From: Theristus sp. LFF4_11
Lineage: Eukaryota > Nematoda > Chromadorea > Monhysterida > Xyalidae
Length of the DNA stretch: 17,653 nt
Direction of reading: 5' to 3'
NCBI GenBank assembly: GCA_030248135.1
Contig: JASANC010005155.1
Coordinates: 1 to 17,653, forward strand
The position numbers were made by a program, and so were the translations under genes. Under the pieces are notes generated by a model. It saw only the letters and a program-made list of their open reading frames with translations. It was not told the DNA's origin and ran no database searches. The first letter of the stretch is position 1. Each line of letters begins with the position of its first letter. Shown here piece after piece: positions 1 to 8,497 of this stretch.

Positions 1-430
1 TTTTTGACTAGTTTCCATTTTTTTCAATTTTTTCTTTTTCGTCCTTATAGAAGCCGATTTTAGGATGAACAGTAATTCGTATGGCAAAGTAAACATTCTA
101 CTCGAACTCAGCGACCTCGTTTGTGTTTATTTTTGGCGCAGTTCTCAATTTTTTTGATTAGTTTCCAATTTTTCAAATTTTTCTTTTTTCATCCCCATAA
201 AAACCGTTTTTAGGGTGTGGAGTAATCCGTATATAAAATAAACATATTCGGACTCAGCTACCTTAACTGTATTTGTAATAGGATTTTAGATTCTTATCTT
301 TAGTTTTTTTTATTTAAAATTAATTTTTAAGGCAATTTCCTTCCTCATCCCCATGTCATACGCGTTTAGGGCACAGTAGAAGCGTCGAGCAAACTTCTAA
401 ACAAGATTATTGAACTCAGCGTACCCGAAA
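1..430. repeat. Three degenerate copies of a ~150-bp AT-rich tandem repeat
   Basis: Three successive blocks share one order of landmarks: a T-rich start (TTGACTAG at 5, TTGATTAG at 155), a CATCCCCAT-like word (41, 191, 347), a GTTTTTAGG-like word, and an ACTCAGCG-like word (106, 252, 414). Spacing is 146-150 bp between copies one and two and 156-162 bp between copies two and three. Copy three is the most diverged. The array begins at or before the window edge, so its full size is unknown. No coding potential is seen. It looks like a decayed satellite or a tandemly duplicated non-coding element. Confidence 0.7.
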
Positions 431-561
431 CCCTCCTTTTGGTCACGGTTGCAGCACCTGAGGTGGCTCCAAAAAAATTGGGGGTGGGAGCCTGAGGAAA
501 CACCCTCCCTGGTTGTCACAACCCCCCCCCACACCACGAAGCGCAACCTAGTGCTAGGGGA

Positions 562-577
562 GGGGTATATATACCCC
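562..577 (+). promoter_or_regulatory. TATA-type core promoter candidate (perfect palindrome)
   Basis: GGGGTATATATACCCC is a perfect 16-bp palindrome with TATATATA at its centre. It lies about 670 bp upstream of the first candidate start codon of the kinase gene and next to a C-rich tract (521-530). A start of transcription near 595-605 would fit. Because it is symmetric it could work in either direction. The kinase gene is the only supported gene downstream on the plus strand; no minus-strand gene is visible to the left. Confidence 0.45.
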
Positions 578-811
578 TGATCCCAAAAGTAATTTTCCGT
601 GTCTGCTTATCCTTTTTGGTGTTCGTGTTGACAGCTTGTGATAAAAGCAACAAAGTAGCGACAATAGATTCTTCATTCGTCTTTTTTCACAGCTAATACT
701 GATTCTATCTCAGATACAACTTACATACTCACACAATATAATTCATCATCATCCCACCACATACCAGAAACAGTGCACCAACGCCTTCGCTGCAGCGAGA
801 ATCATCGTGAC

Positions 812-1202
812 GTGAGTTTGAGCTTGCTGAAAAAATCCGGACCGGCACACGGAGAAGAAAAAGATATTTTAGTGTGAAAGTTCTTTGCGGTATTGCCTGC
901 TTGGTCCCCTGAAGAACCGTTTGCAATGTTTCTCAGCGACATCAATTGCTGTTCTGTTTGCTCCTGTGTTTTTGGCCCCATTGAGAAATAGACTGTTGCA
1001 AACATTGCTGGGGAACGCATTGCTGAACGCTGTGTTCCCTGCAACGTCTCCCACGGGGTTCATCGCAACAATGTTCCCTGTTCTCTGCAAGCTAGACAAA
1101 TCCCTGCTGCTGTTTTCGATCTGTCACTAACTGCTGTTCAAGACCCATTCAATTCATTCAATTTTACTTCATAACGCATCAAACTGCAATTGTTGTTTTC
1201 AG
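812..1202 (+). other. Probable 5' UTR intron of the kinase gene
   Basis: A textbook donor GAC|GTGAGT at 812 is matched by a pyrimidine-rich acceptor TGTTGTTTTCAG ending at 1202, which is 41 bp before the ATG at 1244. The non-coding first exon would run from about 600 to 811. An 81-codon plus-strand frame inside this interval (885-1130) lies wholly in the intron and is not called as a gene. Confidence 0.5.
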
Positions 1203-1243
1203 TTCACTGACTAGACAAGAGTTTACAAAGAGCGACATTCATC

Positions 1244-3905
1244 ATGAACAACCAGGCGCAAGCCGCCGCCGCCGCCGCTGCCGCTGCCGCCGCCGGTCGC
1301 CGGTTTTCGCCGCCGAGACCGCAAGTGCAACAACAACAACAGGCCGGTGCGGTGGCGTCACGCTCTCGTACTTCTGTCAAGAAGTTCGGCTCGGCTGTCG
1401 CAAATCCTCAAAATCAACAACGGCACTCTGGATCTTCTGGAACGGGTCGGCAATGTTTTCGGAATGCACGAAGGAAGAACATTAGAATTTTACAGCTTTG
1501 GCATTATGTAATGCTGTAAAGTAATCAGTGCATCGGTCTGGCCCGTGCATAATAATTCAACAAAAACGACTGATTGCACAACAGTATGCTGTTCACGTTG
1601 TAGCCTCACGCTCTCGCTCGCTTGACATCCACACAGCCATCGAACTTCAATATCCACAGTCGCCTGGTCTGCACCTGAAGCACGAACTGAAGGTCTGGCT
1701 CTTTCAAAAACTATAGCATTGAAAAATATATCCATACATTCCTTGGCGGAGCTCGGTCTTTTCCTCCTCTCCCTCCAAGCGCACAGAAAAAAAACTACAG
1801 CGTTACACGCGGTAATGATGTTGTTGACATCGAGACGTCATTCAGGTGGCACCAATGTTGTCCGTCGGTCTGGTGCTGCGTGGCCGATGGGCGATCCTCG
1901 GACTGGTCGGCGGCGGCGGCTTTGGCCAGATCTACGCGGCGACGGACAACAAACGGGACAATGAGATTGTGGCGATCAAAGTGGGCGGACGGGAACGAGA
2001 AAAGGATGTGCTGCGAATGATACAAGAGACAAATGTAGTCGCACGCTCTTGTACTTGCTCCATATGTCCTGCTCCTCTTCTCAGTTGCGCAACAGTGAAA
2101 CGCGCCTTTTTTCCATTCGTGCAGCTGCTGAAGGCTGCACGCGACGCATGCCTGCCGAACTATCCGTGCCTCTGGGGCAGCGGGCGTCAACCGTACGACC
2201 GCCCGACGATGAGTTTCATCGCGATGCAGCTGCTCTCCATCAATCTGACCGACATGCGCAAAGCGAGTCCCACGCAGAAGTTGACGCCGAGCACTGCGTT
2301 GCGTGTCATTCGACAGGTGCTGGCCTGGCTTAGACATTCAGCTACTCGCTCAAGAGCACAGTTTTGCTCGCGCTCCGCGTTTTCTTTTTTTCGGGAACCG
2401 GATTCAATTTAAAAACCAATGTCTTTCTTGCTACATTGTATGTTACAGGCGTTTGCTGCCGTGCGCGACCTGCACTGCAAGCTCGGCTTCATCCATCGTG
2501 ACATCAAACCTGCGAACATGGCCTTTGGCCTGACCGCAGACACGCGACGGCGGCTGTTTCTGATTGATTTCGGCCTTGTTCGCTCGTTCATCGACCAAAA
2601 AACCCGTAAACCGCTGCCGAAACGCACCGGCCGCGTGCAATTTCGTGGGACAATCCGCTACGTTAGGTAACAATAATTGTTTATGAAACATGCCACCATG
2701 ACTTCTAAGCATAAACTGCTGGGCTTTTATTCGAATTGCAGCATAAACGTGCACAATCGCTGTGACCAGAGTCGCGGCGACGATTTGATGTCGCTGCTCT
2801 ATGTTCTCGTTGAGCTGACTGCTGGGTTTGTTTCGTGTGTATTTCATGCTTTTTTAGTTGGTTGAAAATTGAGATGGCTGGTGGGCGGTGCACATGAACA
2901 AACAAAGGGCGTCATCGTCGAACAACCAACAAGCTTTTTGCGTTGTTCCGAAATTTAGACTAAAAATTTTCCACAAAACTTCTTGAGAAAACAATTAAAA
3001 AAACATTGGATTTCGATGAAATGCAGTACCCAAAAAAGAAGAACGAAAAAACGAACGCGGGGCGCGAGTGCAGCGCGGTGCTCTCGACCAATCAGCTGAC
3101 TGTGATACCAGGAGGTAGCTGAGCAATTTCTAATTTTATCCTTCAGTCAGTTGCCGTGGCGTCACATCGAGGCGACGCGACAGAGTGAGATGCGACGCGA
3201 AAAACGCGATTGCCATCTGAACGAGGCGAAACGCGCGCATTTGCTGCGTCCGCTGCCGCCCGCCTGCTGCAAACTCGAACGGCACATTTACTCTCTTGCC
3301 TTTGAGGACACGCCCGATTATGCTTTTATCACGAACACGGTCGATGAGGTAGGCCAGTATCGAGAATATGGTACCCATCATATGCGGTCATGGCACATTA
3401 TTGCCATTTTATTATCGTGAGAAAAAAAGGTGAATGGTGGAAGAAAAGAAAATCAGGAATAAATCGGAGGCGATTGGGTATATGCGCCGTAAAATCGTTT
3501 CTAGACCGAATACGGTAGATACCGTACTCCGTATACGGCGCACAGTTCTGTCATTTGATCGACACTGAAAAAAAACGGGGCCACTGAAGTGACACATTTG
3601 TTATGTTTGCGACACGTGAACCCAATTTTAGTAACCCTGTTTCCTCAGTGGACATTGAACAGTTGCACTTGAAGCCTACCCAGCGAACCAAGCGAACATC
3701 GCAATCGCAATCGCAGGCTCTGTCGTGGCTGAACGTCAGCGAGTACGATCTGTACGACTGGGAGGACAACTATCGTCAGTGCGTCGCCGCGGCGCTCGCG
3801 AACGACACGCCGAAGAACATCAAGCAGGTGCGTCTGCAGCCGAAACGATCGCGCGAAAAAGTGCAAAAACACAAACGACGCAGACTCTTCCACCACCAGC
3901 ACTGA
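1244..3905 (+). CDS. Tau-tubulin kinase-like Ser/Thr protein kinase (CK1 group), multi-exon
   Basis: Exons supported by kinase homology: 1846-2034, 2125-2316, 2449-2666, 2742-2825, 3147-3348, 3717-3905; all phases match. Counting from Met at 1855 the protein is 354 residues. Visible motifs: glycine loop GGGGFG (19-24), VAIK lysine K42, helix-C E58, HRDIKPAN with D142 and K144, DFG D164, and RYVSIN in place of APE, the hallmark of the CK1 group. GQLPWRHI and the closing YDWE are typical of TTBK, so the fold is complete and looks catalytically competent. A likely 5' exon begins at ATG 1244 (11 alanines, then Gln-rich and basic sequence). It joins in phase 0 through a donor at 1352 (393 aa in all) or 1508 (445 aa); starting at 1855 is the alternative. 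The basic tail ends in LFHHQH. A CAG|GTGCGT donor at 3828 with an acceptor at 3883 would swap it for an acidic tail ending TDTDSDFI (stop at 3940). Its substrate cannot be told from sequence. Confidence 0.92.
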
Positions 3906-5810
3906 TTTCACCTACTGATACAGACAGTGATTTTATCTAATATTTGAAATTATGGACATTGATTGAAATTGTGATCCCTATGTTTTGTTGATCTGAATTG
4001 GTGTTGTCAAATTGAATTTAGCTCATAAATTCTCCTGGCTTTCTTTCCTCTGTAATCGTCTCATTCGTCTCTCTGTACATGTACATGTCTCTTCACTGTC
4101 GCAATACTTTTATTCGAATGCCCAGTTGAAATTCAAATTTTCGAAATTTCTCCACAACTTTTGTAATACACCAACAGAGAGTATGTACAATGTATGTATG
4201 TATGCGCCCACGATTGACCATGAAATTGTTTGTTTGTTGAACCATATTTCATTTGCCCACGTTGTGTTCTCCGTGACAAAGGCACAAACACAATCGCTCG
4301 TTTTTCGAACGACGTACCTATATGTTGACCACTTTCTCAGGGTCATCGCTCTGAAAATTCCAAAAAAATCAGAAATTTTGAAAAATTATAATTTTATTGG
4401 AGTTAAAGTCAACAGATGTGTGTGTGTGTACGTAGAAACTATTGAACACGCATGAATTGGCGACATTTATCTCAATCATATGCCACAACAAAATCACATC
4501 AAAATGCCACACATCGACGCTCATGGTAGCATTGAAATTTCAACGTCCAGAACGCCGCATTTTACATGATACTAAAAAATGATACAACGAAAAAAATGCA
4601 TGCGCGTTCGCAGCGACCAGTTTTTTATGCGTCGTGTTGCGTTTGTCATCAAGGCGCACATTTTGGCTGCGGCGAAATTTCAAACCTAATGACCTTGCGT
4701 GCGGTTGTGTTTTTTCTGTCATTTTTTCCTGCCATTGAACATGTGAAATGTCAAAAACTGCCACAATGTCGTGCATGTCAACGATTCAAACGCGGCCTCA
4801 TATGAGCGTTCGGCTTGTGTTTTTTTTCAGCTTGACACATCAAACGTATGCTTTGGTCATTGAAAAGAACTCTGACGTTTCCAGTGAAATCGCTGTATCC
4901 ACGTGTCTACCTGTGTCTATTTGCATCATGTTTTTTAGTGGGCAACAACAAAAACAGCCATTTGGCATGTGCGCTGATTGGCGCGCTAAAACCTCTGAGG
5001 ACCAGTCAAAATCTGTGTCGTGTGTGGTATATTAGTAGTTTTTTATTACACTGCTCTGTTAACAATCGACGAAATTTGAAAAAAAACAAAATGTAAATGT
5101 GCAGCGTGCCAGCACAGATTCGATGAGGGGGAAAACGAGCGCTTCACCTGGCGAGCGGTGTCGCACGGCGTTTCATGAACATTTTTCGCACATTTCTTCA
5201 TGACAAACGATAAATCACCAAAGGGGTGTGCACGAATGCTGTGCTGCTCTGCCAACCGACGATTACGAGAGTCCTATTGTACAAGTTTTCACTTTGCAAA
5301 TTCTACGTACACTGGTTTTGCGTGTGTCATTTATTTATTTACAGAAAAAGAACGTCGCGACTGGACCGTGTTGTGCGCGCGTTTCTTCATGTCGCACATG
5401 TATATTTTGCACGATACGTTTTTTTTCGTCTTACTGCACTGCAAATCATTTCATGTTTCCTTGAAATACTGCTGTCCTGTCCAGTACGCCGAGACACCAT
5501 AAGGATGTGCAATTCTTCTGGGTGTTTGGATTTTTATTGAAATTTTATCGTTTTTTTCTAAAATTTACGACAAAATTTGATTTGTTTGTCAAGCGAGATG
5601 GCAAACCATTTTAAGATTGTTGCCATGCAGATGCAGTGATAGTTTTAGTGCAACCACTGGTTAGTGGTTACTCAATTTTCTGTTGAGTTACTTATCACCT
5701 GTTGCCAAACAAATTGTTAAGCCGTTTGTTGAACGGTTTCTTCCAGTCACACCGTCGAGTTTCGATCTTGATTTTCTCTCTCTAGTATTCATTAACCGGG
5801 TTTCTTTCAG
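3906..5810. other. Spacer without a supported gene (AT-rich)
   Basis: AT-rich sequence with poly-T runs and short microsatellites (GTAT repeats near 4183-4204, GT repeat near 4417-4430). Its open frames are AT-rich, rich in Cys, Phe and His, and lack splice or family support. No canonical AATAAA follows the kinase stop closely; CATAAA at 4023 is the nearest variant. A GC-rich patch at 5105-5175 and paired small hairpins at 5652-5688 are discussed as findings. Confidence 0.6.
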
Positions 5811-6067
5811 ATACTGCAAGCTCGATGGCAGCGGCAATCGCAAGCAGTGCTGTGCATTTGGCGCTCTACATTGTCTTCCTGAGTTACTTCTGTTTTTCCA
5901 TGTTCGTCCAAGGGTATTTCTGGTTGATTGAGACGTTTCTACTGGAGAAACTCGATCTACGAATGCCGACTGGTGATCGCGTCAACAGTCTCTACGATCA
6001 ACATCAACATCAACATCAACAGCAGCAGCAACCGATGCGCCTCAATGGAGCTGTTGATCCGGCGTGA
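5811..6067 (+). CDS. Possible exon of a small single-pass membrane protein, unidentified
   Basis: A good acceptor (GGGTTTCTTTCAG ending 5810) precedes an open frame with ATG at 5825 and TGA at 6065-6067, giving 80 residues. It starts with an Ala/Ser stretch and a strongly hydrophobic segment of about 25 residues (from around VHLALYIVFL to VQGYFWLI), consistent with a membrane helix or signal anchor. An amphipathic piece (ETFLLEKLDLRMP) and a His/Gln repeat (residues about 61-70) follow. Codon use is more GC-rich than in the surrounding spacer. The frame is also open upstream of the ATG to the acceptor, so this could be the last exon of a longer gene. A donor CAG|GTGAGA at 6195 suggests splicing after the stop, and AATAAA lies at 6492. 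I do not recognise the protein, and a non-coding exon remains possible. Confidence 0.4.
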
Positions 6068-8497
6068 TTGAGCAGATCTTCAGAGCAGCCTCTTGCCTGT
6101 CGCGCTTTTTCGGTTGATTTGAAACATTTTCGAATCGTCATTATCGTTCTGAACCGTTCGAATTGGCGGACTCGTTATACGGGTTGGAACTTCAGGTGAG
6201 AAAATAGTTGTGAGATTTTATCTTTCTTCTTGCTTGATGTCAATAATAATGATGCCTGATGATGTCATGACAACCGGCAAAAAAGCTGACGAAAAAGTTT
6301 TTCAACACGTTCCGGACACGTGCCGGTGAAAAACGCTTGTTTGTTGCCAATGTTGTTATTTATTCTGTTCAATATTTCGGCTGGAATGCAAAATATGCAT
6401 TGATAGCAAGATCTCAACTTTTGCGCGTTTGTATGGCGCATTTTATTTTTCTGCCTCGCGTGTTGCAGTTATTTTATTTCTACACAATGTCAATAAAACG
6501 TTTGTTCTCTTGCAAAGCAAAATATTAGTGGAAAAATGCGTCCACGATAATTCCTACCGCAAGTACACACATAGACACTGATCTCAGATGTTTTATTGAC
6601 ATTCTCCCAATCTGTGTCGGGAAAGTGGCCAAAAATAATTTGCATTCCAATAATATTTTTCCTGCAGTGCAACCGTGAAATCGCGACAATGAATGTCAAG
6701 GACTGTTCTCACCACGGAATATTGTATTATCTTTTTCGATCAAGTTGTGTTTATATTAGAAAATCTTTCTCCCAAGTTCCAACTATTTTTTTGACGCGGC
6801 CTGGTTTTTCTCAGGAACAGCTCATTGAAAATTTCAATTGTGTAAACTTTTCAAAATACCCTGCATTGGTAAGTTCAAACTTCGAAGCAGAACCTCTGAA
6901 AGCACTGTGCAGCGGACTGTTATCTTATTTTACGGTTCACACAAGTTACCCGACCCAAGCAGCACCTTTTCGCGTATCATAATTGCCACTAATGCAAATG
7001 CTATTTTTTGGTTGGTCACGTGTAATTTTTTCAGCAAATTGCACATTCCAGAGTGTTTCGTTATCAGCATATTTTTTCATTTTTCAACGTGACGCCATAT
7101 TTATTCGATCATCTATTGATATAATGCGCATGTGTATGTGCGTGTGACACAAAATGATAATGGTGATAAAGTGATTTTACGATGCACAGTTATCTGCAAA
7201 CATGCGACGCACATAGATTGAATTCCACAGCAGCAATCACAAAACGGTGTGTGCAAAGTTCTTTTCATCGTTCCAAGGGTTGCTCCGATTTACAATCTTT
7301 AATATTGTGTAAAATTCGCAGCGTCGGCGGCACACTGAGTCGAGAGACATGTTCACACAGTCACACACACACGCCAACTGCAGCAGAAGAACGTTTATCT
7401 TTGAAACTTGCATTCTTTTCACGATTGCTTCGTTTATTGGCTTAAATCTTCTCTCTGTTACAAGTTCGATGAAGACATGTTCGACAGGAAAACGGTGTTT
7501 TTATCAAAATGACACAAATTTAGGCGTTCTCATGTGTGCGCGCGTGCGTGTTCGGCCAAAACTGCTGCGGCTGTCCAAAATCAAGATTGAGACGTTTTGA
7601 AGGATTGGTGACATTCTGAACATTTCAATGATGCAGGAATTTATAGACCAGTTTCGTTCGCGCAGCCCTTGATTGCACGCATTCTGTTCATGCCGTTCGA
7701 ATGTTTTTGAAACGAATACATGCACTGTACATGTTCAGTTTGGTTTGAAGAAAATGCGGTCTCATGCAAAAAAATCGTTTTCAGTTTTTAATGGAATAAT
7801 TCAGCGTTCCTGTTCGCCGCGCATGGAATGCCAGGCATTTAGCACGAGAAAGAATTCCGCTTGGCGTGCATTCTTTTTCAATGACTTTCATTCGCACACC
7901 CATACAATGATTTCAGGCGTTTCAAAAGTTTGGTTATTTTTGAAATTTCCTACAATTTCGTAATGTTGAAACACCCATTAAACCAAAAATGGAGTGTTTC
8001 ACACAATGAGGATCATAAATGTGATTGCACATGCCGATTAGTCACGCATACTCCGACAAAAAAAACGCATTCAAGAACTTAAAAAAGTGTTTTAGTTTGA
8101 GTCACACCACGCGACGCGAGTCACAAAACAACCATGGCATTCTGAATGCGCCAGAAAGGAGAGCATGCAGTAAAAAGCTTGTCGATTTATTTATTGTTCA
8201 AATATTACTCATTTCAGATTATCCAATACATGTTTTTTTTACCATTTTCAGTGTCGTCTCGCATCAATCAATATCAGTCCTTGGTCTAAAGCGTGTCCTG
8301 TCAGCGTGGACAAAAAAACAAACAAACCAGCGTTGCAACACCGGGCCGGGCTCGGGCAGTCTTTTTCTAAAAGCAAACGACAACGGTGGAGCCGCGTTAT
8401 TTATTGCGCTAATAAAAGCCATTCAACGCTGCGGCGCCAGCGCAGTGATTCGATCGCGGAGTTACTTTGCAAGCAATCACACAGAAACGAACAGACG
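6068..8497. other. Spacer without a supported gene
   Basis: AT-rich spacer with a donor-like site at 6195, AATAAA at 6492-6497, an acceptor-like site ending 6666, a CA microsatellite near 7361-7371 and a strong hairpin at 7967-8001. Open frames here (for example 6596-6982 and 8025-8501) read as chance frames. Its right end (about 8250-8497) becomes more GC-rich and probably contains the promoter or 5' UTR of the VGLL4 homologue, including acceptor-like sites ending 8217 and 8251. Confidence 0.55.

Noticed and set aside
1795..2337. 180-codon minus-strand open frame
   Set aside because: It is antisense to kinase exons that match the CK1/TTBK fold residue by residue; a GC-rich exon shadow.
3641..3648. 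Strong acceptor TTCCTCAG as the start of the last kinase exon
   Set aside because: It needs a phase-1 donor while the donor at 3349 is phase 0; joining them hits a stop at once. The weaker CAG ending at 3716 keeps the frame and restores the family spacing to YDWE.
4012..4455. 147-codon plus-strand frame in the spacer after the kinase
   Set aside because: AT-rich, dominated by Phe, His, Ser and Val, no ATG at its start, no splice context and no family likeness; best explained by chance.
6596..6982. 128-codon plus-strand frame, with an acceptor-like site ending at 6666
   Set aside because: The acceptor looks good, but composition matches the AT-rich spacer, no donor or family motif supports it, and codon use is unlike the real exons here.
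7353..7371. CA-rich microsatellite
   Set aside because: Ordinary short simple repeat with no associated feature.
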